This document shows, piece by piece, positions 1-7,826 of a DNA stretch of 64,000 nt (position 1 is the first letter of the stretch; each line of letters starts with the position of its first letter). Under the pieces are notes generated by a model. It was not told the DNA's origin. It did no database searches and was given only the letters and a program-made list of their open reading frames with translations. Position numbers and translations under genes: made by a program. Origin of the DNA: Joostella atrarenae (GTDB lineage Bacteria > Bacteroidota > Bacteroidia > Flavobacteriales > Flavobacteriaceae); contig NZ_JAETXX010000009.1 in assembly GCF_021764745.1 (NCBI RefSeq), positions 1 through 64,000 on the forward strand, in the 5' to 3' direction.

Positions 1-17
1 AAAGAAAATGTCAGAAA

Positions 18-233
18 TTAACTTCTTCCTTTTAGGCGTTTTTCTATTTTCTGCTTTTTAAGCGTGAGTCTTTTCATGAGGTCCATCAATTCTTCATCCT
101 TGGTCTCTTTATAGACTTCATTTATCCTTAAAATCAAATCTTTAGCTTTCCTAGAGGCTTCTACTCTATCGCTAGTTGACATATTAGCCATCTTTTCATT
201 CTCAAAAGACTCTGCTTCCTTTATTAAATCCAT
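18..233 (-). CDS. Small hypothetical helical protein (71 aa)
   Basis: The protein is short, highly charged (rich in Lys and Glu) and predicted by eye to be almost entirely helical, with no signal peptide or membrane segment. It lies downstream of nrdA on the same strand, about 130 bp from its stop, so it could be read through from the nrd operon or have its own promoter. I recognise no family. The ATG start is the only reasonable one. Composition looks like real coding sequence, but a short gene with no known domain deserves caution. Confidence 0.55.
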   Translation of the reverse strand: MDLIKEAESFENEKMANMSTSDRVEASRKAKDLILRINEVYKETKDEELMDLMKRLTLKKQKIEKRLKGRS

Positions 234-363
234 ACTAATTATCCTTTCCCTTTATACTTACTTATATTCCGAATACAGTGTTTATAATTCGTTAAACCCT
301 TCAGGTTTCCTATTTTAAATAAACGAATTTAACTCCTAAGAAAAAAATCAGTAGCAATAAATA

Positions 364-2154
364 CTACGCTTCACAACTGGTACATTCTTTTCGCTGCTTG
401 AATTTTTGAGCTGCATTCATACTATGCTGGTAGTATAAAGATTTTAATCCAAGTTTCCATGCAGTTATATGAATATTATTAATTTCTTTTACAGGCATTT
501 CTGGGTGTATAATAATATTTAATGACTGCCCCTGATCGATAAATGGTTGTCTTGCTGCTGCTTGGTATATAATATCCATCTGATCAATTTCAGAATAGGT
601 CTTAAAAACCGACTTTTCATGATCTGTTAAAAAATCTAAATGCTGAACAGAACCGTCCATATCTCTTATACTTCTCCAAGTTTCCAGTGTATTTTGTCCC
701 TTTTCTTCCAGCAACTCCTCTAGATATGGATTCTTTATAGTAGTCTTTATCTTGGCAATATCTTTCACATAAATATTAGACCAAATTGGCTCAATCCCCT
801 GTGATACTTGTCCTAAAATAAATGCTGATGAAGTGGTTGGTGCTATAGCATTTAATGTAGCGTTTCTTCTACCATACCCTTTTAATACTTTAGGTTCTCC
901 AAATAGTTTAGCTAATTCTGCTGAAGCTTTATAAGATCTATCTTGTATTGTTTGAAAAATCTCGTGATTTAGATTGAAAGCATCTTGACTTTCAAAAGAT
1001 AATCTCTTAGACTGTAATAATGAATGCCATCCCAAAACTCCTAATCCTAAAGCACGATTTTCTTTTGCAAAATTATAAGCACGCTCCATAAATAAGAAAG
1101 TCTGACGGTCATCTCTATTTTCTGAATCTCGATATGTTTCTAATTTTTCTAAAAACTCCGTTATCACCGCATCAAGAAAATATATCATCGTTTCTACTGC
1201 ATCAGTATCTTTCCATTTGTCATAATGCAAAACATTTAAACTTGAAAGTACACATACAAAAGACCAATCTTCATTAGAAGGCAGCATGATTTCAGTACAT
1301 AAATTACTTGCTAGAATACGATGCGATTTATCTTTATAAACATCTACACTCCCATCGTTAGCATTGTCTGTAAAGAACACATATGGATACCCCATTTCCC
1401 CACGACTCTGAAGAACTTTTGCCCAAATAGTTCTTTTATCTACATCGCCTTCTATCATTTCTTCCATCCATTTACTCGTAACAGTAACCCCGTGTGTTAA
1501 CTGCTGAATAGGATTTCCTTCAGAACCAATTTCCAAAAACTCTTTTATATCTGGGTGCTCTACAGGTAAATAAGGAGAGAACCTACCACGACGTACAGAA
1601 CCCTGACTAACCACATCGACCATGGATTCGAATAATTGCATTATATGCACAGCTCCAGATGCTTCACCGTTATTCTTAACAGTAGCACCTCTATGACGAA
1701 GGTTCCCAAAATACCCCGAGGTACCACCCCCTAGTTTGGACATCATTCCAACCTCTGATTGTGTATATAAAATGTTCCCCATATCATCATCCAAATGAGA
1801 TCCGAAGCAACTAATTGGCAATCCACGTTCTTTTCCAAAGTTTGACCATACTGGAGACGCCAAAGAAAAGAAACCTTGAGACATATACTTGTAAAACTTA
1901 TCGCTATAACCAGGAATTTCTAAAATAGCTTCTGCTCTATCCGCAATTTCACGGATACGCCCCTTTGGAGTAACATCTTTAGTAAGATATCCAGATGCTA
2001 AGAACTGCTGACTGTATTCATTTAACCATTGGAAATCATCAACTTCTTTTCCAGCTGCATTAGCTTCAAGAAATTGTTTACGAGCATTTATTAATTGTTG
2101 CGTATTGGTATCTTTTTGCTGTACCTCTTGTTCTTTTAATTCTCTATTTTCCAT
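364..2154 (-). CDS. nrdA: Ribonucleoside-diphosphate reductase, alpha (catalytic) subunit
   Basis: Class I ribonucleotide reductase large subunit, which reduces ribonucleotides to deoxyribonucleotides in the cytosol. Visible catalytic features: the redox Cys in SCFGS (about C116) paired with C301 in the VCVLSS segment; the thiyl-radical loop NLCTE (N284, C286, E288); the radical-transfer Tyr pair in SLYYQHS (Y574, Y575); and the C-terminal shuttle ECTSC (C591, C594). At 596 residues it is much shorter than E. coli NrdA (about 760) because it lacks the N-terminal ATP-cone; in this operon the cone sits on NrdB instead. It follows nrdB by 3 bp on the same strand, so the two are surely co-transcribed. 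Family assignment is firm. Confidence 0.97.
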   Translation of the reverse strand: MENRELKEQEVQQKDTNTQQLINARKQFLEANAAGKEVDDFQWLNEYSQQFLASGYLTKDVTPKGRIREIADRAEAILEIPGYSDKFYKYMSQGFFSLASPVWSNFGKERGLPISCFGSHLDDDMGNILYTQSEVGMMSKLGGGTSGYFGNLRHRGATVKNNGEASGAVHIMQLFESMVDVVSQGSVRRGRFSPYLPVEHPDIKEFLEIGSEGNPIQQLTHGVTVTSKWMEEMIEGDVDKRTIWAKVLQSRGEMGYPYVFFTDNANDGSVDVYKDKSHRILASNLCTEIMLPSNEDWSFVCVLSSLNVLHYDKWKDTDAVETMIYFLDAVITEFLEKLETYRDSENRDDRQTFLFMERAYNFAKENRALGLGVLGWHSLLQSKRLSFESQDAFNLNHEIFQTIQDRSYKASAELAKLFGEPKVLKGYGRRNATLNAIAPTTSSAFILGQVSQGIEPIWSNIYVKDIAKIKTTIKNPYLEELLEEKGQNTLETWRSIRDMDGSVQHLDFLTDHEKSVFKTYSEIDQMDIIYQAAARQPFIDQGQSLNIIIHPEMPVKEINNIHITAWKLGLKSLYYQHSMNAAQKFKQRKECTSCEA

Positions 2155-2157
2155 GGT

Positions 2158-3432
2158 TTAAAATAAGTCGTCACTGGTTATACTTTGTGTTCTTTTACTA
2201 TAATTGATAGAGCGCTTAACGAAGAAATCTCCATGCTTTGTGCCTATAATTTCATCATCAAACCATTCGGTTTCATTTAATAAAGCCTCATCAATCTCAA
2301 ATATTTTTTTAATCCCTATACTTTCTAGCGATTTATTAAATCGGTTTTTTATAAATTCATTTACAACTGCCTTCGGTAAAAAGTCTAATTCTCCATCTTC
2401 AAAAATCCAATCTACCACTTGCTTTTCTGCTTCGTATGCCTCTTCACATAATTGCTGAATCATTAAATCATGATCTTCATCAAACCAAGAAGGACGCTCT
2501 TCTTTAATGATATTTATAAGCTCAACTCCGAAATCTCCATGTATTTGTTCCTCTTTTGAAGTTGCTTCTACAACATTAGAAATCCCTTTTAATTTATTTT
2601 GGTGCTTATTAAAAGCCATTATGATCAAAAACTGAGAAAATAAGGATACATGTTCTATAAACAACGAGAACAATAATATCGATTCTGTATACTCTTTTTC
2701 ATGTTCACTTTTTGAATTTTTAAGAGCCGTTTCAAGGTAATTTACACGTCTCATAATAGCAGGCTTCTTTTTAAGTTCTTCGAACTCTTTATTTAGCCCC
2801 AATATTTCTAGCAAATGTGAATATGCATCGTGGTGTCTTACCTCACTTTCTGCAAAAGTTGCACCTACAGACCCTATTTCTGGCTTAGGAAGCTTCATAT
2901 ATATATCTCCCCAAAATGTTTTAACAGCCACTTCAATTTGAGAAATTGCTAACATGGTATTCTTTACCGCATTCTTCTCAACATCACTCAGATTGAATTT
3001 AAAGTCCTGTATATCGCTCGTAAAATTAAACTCTGTATGGATCCAATAAGAATGACGAATTGCAGGTACATATTCGTATAATTCTGGATATTCATAAGGT
3101 TTAAGATTAAGACGCTTTTCAAAAATATTTTTCTTTCTACTTTGCGCCTGTTTATTTCTATAAAGAATATATGCTTTCGCTACATCGTAAAATCCACCAT
3201 CCATCAATCTTTCTTCAACAACATCCTGTACCTCTTCTACCGTAGGAATGTAATCAATATGTTGTTCTTTACGCTTTAGTAATGCATCGTAAACGCTATT
3301 AGCTATATTTTGCGCATCATGAGTCTCCCCATGATTTACAGCGTTCATAGCTTTTAATATTGCGCTACTTATCTTACTGAGTTCAAAGGGCTTCTGTATG
3401 GAATTTCTTTTAGTTAAATGAGTTATGGCCAT
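2158..3432 (-). CDS. nrdB: Ribonucleotide reductase beta subunit with N-terminal ATP-cone
   Basis: Radical-generating subunit of class I ribonucleotide reductase. Residues 1-100 form an ATP-cone (LTKRNSIQKPFELSKI near the start, then a segment ending AKAYILYRN around 85-92), a domain normally found at the N-terminus of NrdA. Residues 110-400 are the ferritin-like dimetal core: E197 and H200 in EVRHHDAY are metal ligands, and Y204 sits where the radical tyrosine of E. coli NrdB is found. A second Glu/His ligand set is in the KEEQIHGD segment. The ATP-cone on NrdB is known from Leeuwenhoekiella blandensis, where dATP turns the enzyme off by making beta tetramers and the cofactor is dimanganese; that this protein behaves the same way is inference. 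Confidence 0.96.
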   Translation of the reverse strand: MAITHLTKRNSIQKPFELSKISSAILKAMNAVNHGETHDAQNIANSVYDALLKRKEQHIDYIPTVEEVQDVVEERLMDGGFYDVAKAYILYRNKQAQSRKKNIFEKRLNLKPYEYPELYEYVPAIRHSYWIHTEFNFTSDIQDFKFNLSDVEKNAVKNTMLAISQIEVAVKTFWGDIYMKLPKPEIGSVGATFAESEVRHHDAYSHLLEILGLNKEFEELKKKPAIMRRVNYLETALKNSKSEHEKEYTESILLFSLFIEHVSLFSQFLIIMAFNKHQNKLKGISNVVEATSKEEQIHGDFGVELINIIKEERPSWFDEDHDLMIQQLCEEAYEAEKQVVDWIFEDGELDFLPKAVVNEFIKNRFNKSLESIGIKKIFEIDEALLNETEWFDDEIIGTKHGDFFVKRSINYSKRTQSITSDDLF

Positions 3433-3704
3433 GAAAAAAATGTAATAAATTAATTAGAACAGTTCTAAATAAATAGAGAATATAAATTTCCGAAATAATT
3501 TAAAACTATATCCTCTATCACGGTTTTTGTTCTTAACATCTTATCAACATTTCAAGTTACTTGAAGTGAAAAATGAATATGAAATCTAGCATTTATCACA
3601 TAGAATCGTCCTTTAGAGACATCAACTTATAAAGTAAGGATAAGATGAATTTATTTAGTTGTATTATAGCTCGGCACGCCATCTTTATATCTTGATATTA
3701 GAAC
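3433..3704. other. Intergenic region upstream of nrdB
   Basis: No gene is evident in these roughly 270 bp. Besides the 7-1-7 palindrome near 3460, it holds a perfect 6-3-6 inverted repeat TTCAAGTTACTTGAA at 3551-3565, directly after TTATCAACA (3541-3549), which is one base off a DnaA box. No hairpin-plus-T-run terminator is seen within it; the terminator belongs to the adjacent repeat. The region probably holds only the nrd promoter and its control sites. Confidence 0.5.
3454..3468. promoter_or_regulatory. Perfect 7-1-7 palindrome upstream of nrdB
   Basis: TTAGAACAGTTCTAA is a perfect inverted repeat with 7-bp arms around one central base, 22-36 bp before the nrdB start codon. A TAnnTTTG-like box (TAGTTTTA on the minus strand) lies further upstream, so the palindrome would fall in the early leader, a plausible repressor position. 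The 7-1-7 layout is typical of Fur-family (Fur/PerR/Mur) operators, but no regulator gene is nearby, so identity is open. Confidence 0.45.
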
Positions 3705-3808
3705 ACAAAAAAAGTGCTCAATTTCTTGAGCACTTTTGTAAGAATTAAGATTTATTTCAATCTATCCTTTACATATTCAATTTCTGTTTTATTATGTGGA
3801 AGTGGATT
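3705..3808 (-). repeat. Direct repeat copy 1: duplicated thioesterase 3' end plus terminator
   Basis: These ~104 bp match 4611-4713. The part next to the lipoprotein gene (about 45 bp, from ATCCTTTACATATTC to GTGGATT on the plus strand) is identical to the last codons of the thioesterase gene and would encode its tail NPLPHNKTEIEYVKDRLK. The distal part carries a rho-independent terminator (stem AGTGCTCAA 3713-3721, loop, TTGAGCACT 3726-3734) and differs from copy 2 at about six bases and one indel. The repeat starts immediately next to the lipoprotein stop codon. It is a non-functional gene tail but a working-looking terminator. Confidence 0.9.
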
Positions 3809-4489
3809 CTATTTAATTGTAACTTCAACTGATTTAGCTCTATAATTTCCATAAAACACTCCTCCAGCAGAAGTAGATTCCATTTCTCTTAAAACATCTT
3901 TCCTCTCTATATATAATCTTCCTGGTTGAGGATCTATTTCTCCCAATATCGTTGGATTTAATACTACCGTTTCAGCATTCTCATCTGCCTCAATAAACAC
4001 TTTGGATTGCCCTAAATTATTTGGAACAACAGTTACAACTACTGAAGAATCATTACTCCCTACAGGACTTCCTCCCCAATTAATATCATAGGATTTGCTT
4101 CTATCAATAGTCATTGGAACACTTTCAGTAAAAGATATTGGATTAATAGTAAAACTGTTACTAAAAGTATTTCCTTCTAAATCTTTATAAGTAAAGCTTC
4201 CAGAGTCAACTAGTCCAGACATTTCTAATTCGTAGTTCCCTAATAAACTATTAAAAGGAATTTTTGTATTGTTAAAGGTAATAGATGCTCCTTCTGAAAG
4301 TTGAAGCCTTGTTCCTTCGCCATTACCAAAAGTGAATAAAGCTTTCGCTATTGTTTTATCTTCATCTTGGATGTATAAAATTTCGTAACTGGTATAAATT
4401 CTGTCCTGAGTTACATCTTCCGAATTTTCTGTCTCACAACTAGAGAAAAGCGACATTAATAATGTACAAATAATAAATAATTTTTTCAT
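3809..4489 (-). CDS. Hypothetical outer-surface or periplasmic lipoprotein
   Basis: The 226-residue product starts with a classic lipoprotein signal (MKKLFIICTLLMSLFSSC, with the lipobox Cys at residue 18) and is followed by a region rich in Ser, Thr and predicted beta strands, without recognisable catalytic motifs. It may be an Ig-like or beta-sandwich surface protein; I cannot name a family. The gene has its own upstream gap of ~120 bp after the thioesterase terminator. It is bracketed by two direct copies of the thioesterase 3' end (3705-3808 and 4611-4713), which suggests it arrived as an insertion. Confidence 0.8.
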   Translation of the reverse strand: MKKLFIICTLLMSLFSSCETENSEDVTQDRIYTSYEILYIQDEDKTIAKALFTFGNGEGTRLQLSEGASITFNNTKIPFNSLLGNYELEMSGLVDSGSFTYKDLEGNTFSNSFTINPISFTESVPMTIDRSKSYDINWGGSPVGSNDSSVVVTVVPNNLGQSKVFIEADENAETVVLNPTILGEIDPQPGRLYIERKDVLREMESTSAGGVFYGNYRAKSVEVTIK

Positions 4490-4610
4490 GGTTAAATTCG
4501 ATTTTAGGGTTTTATATTATTTTTTATCAGCTACAAATTTAATATTAAAATGAAAAATCTTCATCACTTTTAATTGCTAAAATCAATAAGAACAAATTAT
4601 TCAATGCAAA

Positions 4611-4713
4611 ACAAAAAAGCGCTCAATTTCTTGAGGGCTTTTGTAAGAATTTAGGTTTATTTCAACCTATCCTTTACATATTCAATTTCTGTTTTATTAT
4701 GTGGAAGTGGATT
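4611..4713 (-). repeat. Direct repeat copy 2: native thioesterase 3' end and terminator
   Basis: This is the in-place copy of the repeat at 3705-3808. It spans the last 18 sense codons and stop of the thioesterase gene and the downstream hairpin (stem AGCGCTCAA from 4618, loop TTTC, TTGAGGGCT to 4639, one G-G mismatch) with a run of T on the minus strand. The coding part is identical between copies; the terminator part has diverged, which suggests the duplication is not brand new or that the donor was a slightly different strain. Confidence 0.9.
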
Positions 4714-5043
4714 ACCATCTTTATCTAGATTCACCATTATAATTTTATCGATCGTAATAATAGTTTGCCTTGTCATTTTATTACGAACCTCACAACTTAA
4801 TGTTAAGGATGTTTTACCAAACTTGATAACTTCTATTCCTATTTCTATAATATCTCCTTTTTTTGCTGAAGAGATAAAATTTATTTCGGACATGTATTTA
4901 GTTACAACAAAATTATTTTCTAGCTGAATAATACTGTATAAAGCTGCTTCTTCATCTATCCATGCTAATAATTTTCCTCCAAAAAGAGTTTCGTTCGCAT
5001 TTAAATCTTCGGGTTTTACCCATTTTCTTGTATGAAATCTCAT
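4657..5043 (-). CDS. Acyl-CoA thioesterase, hotdog fold
   Basis: Single hotdog-domain thioesterase (128 residues) of the YciA/BACH type, which hydrolyses acyl-CoA to free acid and CoA in the cytosol. Visible family features: N17 followed by LFGG and the LLAWIDEEAA helix with catalytic-type D30, then the long central beta strands ending in the TIITIDKIIMVNLD segment. Length is normal for one domain. It is on the same strand as dps (gap about 23 bp), so the two may be co-transcribed. Its 3' end and terminator are duplicated downstream of the next gene. The exact acyl chain preference cannot be read from sequence. Confidence 0.9.
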   Translation of the reverse strand: MRFHTRKWVKPEDLNANETLFGGKLLAWIDEEAALYSIIQLENNFVVTKYMSEINFISSAKKGDIIEIGIEVIKFGKTSLTLSCEVRNKMTRQTIITIDKIIMVNLDKDGNPLPHNKTEIEYVKDRLK

Positions 5044-5066
5044 GTTTTAAAAAATTACATTCTTTT

Positions 5067-5549
5067 TTATTTTGAAACTACTGCAGAAAACATCCAAACT
5101 AATTTTTCTTGTTCAGTAATGTAATCACTCATTAAAGATACGGTTCCCTCATCATTTATTTCTGATGCTACTCCTAAAATTTCACGTTCGATGATAAGTA
5201 ATTGTCTTAATCCGTTTAAAACTGTGTTTAAAGCTTCTCCACTATCAAAAACATTTTCTGCTTCTTCAATTTTAGAAATCTTAGTGTAGGCCTTATAAGA
5301 ATGTAAAGGCGTTACCCCTAACGTTAAGATACGCTCTGCTATTTCATCAATATTCTCTAGAGAACTGTTATATAATTCTTCAAACTTTTCATGCAATACA
5401 AAAAAATCTTTCCCTTTAATATTCCAATGCAAGCCTCTTACATTCATATAAAATATTTGATAATTCGCTAAAAGCTCATTTAACTTTTCTGCTGTATTTT
5501 CAGAACCCTCTTGGGTTAATCCTATTTTATTTAACTCTTGTAAATTCAT
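5067..5549 (-). CDS. dps: Dps family DNA-protection / ferritin-like protein
   Basis: Forms a 12-subunit shell that oxidises and stores iron using peroxide and can protect DNA in starvation or oxidative stress. The ferroxidase residues line up exactly with the family pattern: H41 (in LHWNIKG), H53, D68 and E72, with spacings 12, 15 and 4 as in Listeria Dps. The 160-residue length is typical. There is no long Lys-rich tail, so DNA binding is less certain than ferroxidase activity. It is upstream of the thioesterase on the same strand; no clear PerR-type operator was recognised in the 220 bp before it. Confidence 0.95.
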   Translation of the reverse strand: MNLQELNKIGLTQEGSENTAEKLNELLANYQIFYMNVRGLHWNIKGKDFFVLHEKFEELYNSSLENIDEIAERILTLGVTPLHSYKAYTKISKIEEAENVFDSGEALNTVLNGLRQLLIIEREILGVASEINDEGTVSLMSDYITEQEKLVWMFSAVVSK

Positions 5550-5773
5550 CTTTAATTATCTTTATTTTTTCTAGGTGCAAGATACTTATAGCCATAGTCA
5601 TAATTAAATACTATCGACATCTAAAAACTATATAACGATAACCTATAACTATGCGCTGTATAAATGATGATTAAAGTTCTAGAAGTCTTTGAAATAGATA
5701 CAAAACCAGTAAAGCTAATTGACAAAATATTTAAGAGATAAATTAAATTACGTTTGATCATAAAATAAAAAAA

Positions 5774-5792
5774 CCTGAAGATATACTTCAGG
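5774..5792 (-). terminator. Rho-independent terminator of the 5803-6198 gene
   Basis: Perfect 7-bp stem CCTGAAG / CTTCAGG around ATATA, followed on the minus strand by a run of T. It begins ten bases after the stop codon of the upstream minus-strand gene. Confidence 0.85.
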
Positions 5793-5802
5793 CTTTCTAG
5801 CA

Positions 5803-6198
5803 TTATAAGTTATTTTCAATAAACTCTTTCAAAGCAATATCTGGATAATAGCCAGAATGGTGTCCTCCCCAACATGCAGTTAAAGTAAAGGTACCATCTT
5901 CAATTTTTAAAGACTTATTAGCTTCTGCATCTTCATTTGGAATACAATTAACTTCAATAGTGTTTATACTTTCTTGGATTGACTCTTTTCCTAGATCGTC
6001 CTCACATACATTTTTTATAGCATCTGTTAAACGCTGTAAACAAACACTTGGCACGAATTTAATATACTCCAATTCAAAAGTATCCCAATTAATTTTAATT
6101 GGTAATTCCTTTCCTACTGTAGTATTAATTTCATTTTGGTAGTCGCTTAAATATTGCTCTTCTACCATTCTTATCGCTTTCTTTTCTTGTAATCCCAT
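5803..6198 (-). CDS. Hypothetical protein, 131 aa, edge of the 6-25 kb locus
   Basis: Soluble acidic protein with no signal peptide. It opens MGLQEKKAIR and ends in a Gly/His/Tyr-rich motif CWGGHHSGYYPD. I recall hypothetical proteins opening MGLQEK in other bacteria with a similar domain plan, but cannot name a family. It is transcribed away from 6339, and the operator-like palindrome at 6289-6304 lies between the two, 91-106 bp upstream of this start. A -7-like box TATTTTAG (minus strand, 6262-6255) is 26 bp from that palindrome, not 22 as elsewhere, so control by the same factor is possible but weaker. Confidence 0.7.
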   Translation of the reverse strand: MGLQEKKAIRMVEEQYLSDYQNEINTTVGKELPIKINWDTFELEYIKFVPSVCLQRLTDAIKNVCEDDLGKESIQESINTIEVNCIPNEDAEANKSLKIEDGTFTLTACWGGHHSGYYPDIALKEFIENNL

Positions 6199-6288
6199 AA
6201 TATTATGTGTTTTTAGTTTTATAATCTCTTTACAAAACTACTATACCGTGCTTCCTAAAATAAGACCTGATTTGGGTAAAAAAAACAC

Positions 6289-6334
6289 TCACTGAATTCC
6301 GTGATATAAAAAAAGAAACACGAATGTAATTTAG
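6289..6334 (+). promoter_or_regulatory. Operator A and promoter for 6339
   Basis: TCACTGAATTCCGTGA (6289-6304) is a near-perfect palindrome matching the 16-bp motif found at four other sites. Exactly 22 bp later comes TAATTTAG (6327-6334), one base off TAnnTTTG. Because the start codon is at 6339, transcription would begin at about the A of ATG, predicting a leaderless message. Confidence 0.7.
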
Positions 6335-6338
6335 TGAT

Positions 6339-7346
6339 ATGGAAATAGGACTTAAACAAATCACGATTGGAATCGGAATTTTTATATTAATTGGAGGTAT
6401 TGTTATAAACGTTGCGAAGTCAAAATTTATGGTATCTAAGAAGGTAGCCGCTAAGAATCTGCATTCCTTTCTAGAAAGAAACTATAACAATAAGTTAGAT
6501 TACAGTGATTTAGATCGTTTTTTTAATTCGGGGAATATGAACCCCAATTGTTTTATTGCTCGAGTTTTTGAAAAAGAGAATCCGAAAGTAGAACTCATAA
6601 TTACTTTTGATGCCAAAAAAATTAATGATCTGAAAGATATCCCTTCCGATTCACCTGGTGGGTTGTCTTTTAATGAGCGGTATTTAGAAAGAGTTCTAGC
6701 CGTGAGAAAGCAAAATGAGATTTCAGAATTAATGGAACCTCTTGGGGTAACTTTAGAATGGGGTTACAATGAAATTATTTTCTCATTTAAAAAAGAATAT
6801 ACAGAGGCTGAAATTCTAGATAAAGAAGAGTATTTTTTAACCCTTTTCAATAAAGAGAAGTCAGAAATTCTAGGGTATTATCATGAGATCCCGTTGCTAT
6901 TAAATATTCCTCCAAATACTAATATTTCTCTTGAACATAATTTAGAACAAGTAGACTCAATTTGGGAATTAAAAAACTACCGGTTGCATAAAAAAGGGGA
7001 AGCTTTTAATGACATAAAAGAGACTGTTGATACTGAAATAAATAAGTACTTAAAAAAATCACATCCTAAACAAAAAACTTATGATTATTATGATAGTTAC
7101 ATTAATCCAAACAATTTTAACAATGTACTTTGGATAACTGCTACAGAAACGATAAAAACCAAAAAAGAAATAGAAGAACGAGAAAAGGGTGTTTGGGTTT
7201 CTCCTATTACAGGCTATATTAAGGTGTACTATAACAACGAAACAAAAGAAGTTCATTCTATTGACTTCGTTCCTATTTCTACCCATTTATCAATGGATGA
7301 AATGATAGCAAAAGAGGAAGAAGCATTTTTATCTACAAAGTGGTAA
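6339..7346 (+). CDS. Membrane-anchored hypothetical protein
   Basis: 335 residues with one N-terminal membrane segment (ITIGIGIFILIGGIVINVA, about residues 8-26) and a long soluble remainder without recognised motifs. The positive residues after the segment (KSKFMVSKK) favour the bulk of the protein being cytoplasmic. It is the first plus-strand gene of the locus and has its own copy of the shared operator at the fixed 22-bp spacing from a -7 box, so it belongs to the same regulon as the VWA, SUKH and DUF4132 genes. It ends about 130 bp before the next gene. Function unknown. Confidence 0.75.
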   Translation: MEIGLKQITIGIGIFILIGGIVINVAKSKFMVSKKVAAKNLHSFLERNYNNKLDYSDLDRFFNSGNMNPNCFIARVFEKENPKVELIITFDAKKINDLKDIPSDSPGGLSFNERYLERVLAVRKQNEISELMEPLGVTLEWGYNEIIFSFKKEYTEAEILDKEEYFLTLFNKEKSEILGYYHEIPLLLNIPPNTNISLEHNLEQVDSIWELKNYRLHKKGEAFNDIKETVDTEINKYLKKSHPKQKTYDYYDSYINPNNFNNVLWITATETIKTKKEIEEREKGVWVSPITGYIKVYYNNETKEVHSIDFVPISTHLSMDEMIAKEEEAFLSTKW

Positions 7347-7411
7347 TCACTCTTAATTGTTAATAGAGTACTTCAGAAATAAACGCTTAAACGTAAAGTT
7401 AATTAAAAGTA

Positions 7412-7457
7412 TCCCTGTATTCAGTGATAAAAACCTCTTTTTCACCCTCTACTTTTG
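7412..7457 (+). promoter_or_regulatory. Operator B and promoter of the 7475-9821 operon
   Basis: TCCCTGTATTCAGTGA (7412-7427) matches the shared 16-bp motif; after 22 bp comes TACTTTTG (7450-7457), a perfect flavobacterial TAnnTTTG -7 box, 17 bp before the ATG at 7475. The motif centre would be near -43, a classic activator position, and no TTG -33 element is evident. Confidence 0.8.
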
Positions 7458-7474
7458 TATAAACAATCTTAGTT

Positions 7475-7825
7475 ATGGAAGACAATAAATTAAATGGAGC
7501 ATTTTTAGATTCGTTAAAACGCAATAATGAAAAGATTAGAGACGATCGTGCAAGAGCCATTGTTGAAGATGCACAATTGCTTTATAAGCGGGAGGCTGAA
7601 GATTTAAGCTTATTACTAAAACGCTTAAAAAGAGAACAGGAAAACATGCTCGATATGAGTCCTACAGACGCTAATAGCCTTGTGTTGGCAACAGATTTCG
7701 ATGCAAAAAACTATGTCTCTAAAGATTTAGAAATGACAGTTAAGATTAGAAATTTAGAAATTAAACTAGAACTCGCTATTAAAAGGTATACATATCTATT
7801 TGGCGAAAAATTAAATATCATATAA
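7475..7825 (+). CDS. Hypothetical coiled-coil protein, first gene of VWA operon
   Basis: 116-residue soluble protein, mostly helical, with heptad-like charged stretches (LSLLLKRLKREQENM around residues 43-57) suggesting a coiled coil. No family recognised. It is one base upstream of the VWA gene (stop at 7825, next ATG at 7827) and is directly downstream of operator B, so it is co-expressed with the VWA and PurA-like proteins and may be a partner or scaffold for one of them. Confidence 0.75.
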   Translation: MEDNKLNGAFLDSLKRNNEKIRDDRARAIVEDAQLLYKREAEDLSLLLKRLKREQENMLDMSPTDANSLVLATDFDAKNYVSKDLEMTVKIRNLEIKLELAIKRYTYLFGEKLNII

Positions 7826-7826
7826 A

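Noticed and set aside
3541-3549. TTATCAACA, close to a DnaA box
   Set aside because: Single copy with one mismatch; no cluster of boxes and no origin-type genes nearby, so no origin is claimed.
5621-5803. 60-residue minus-strand open frame between dps and the 131-residue gene
   Set aside because: It runs across the terminator at 5774-5792, has low-complexity hydrophobic composition and no family resemblance.
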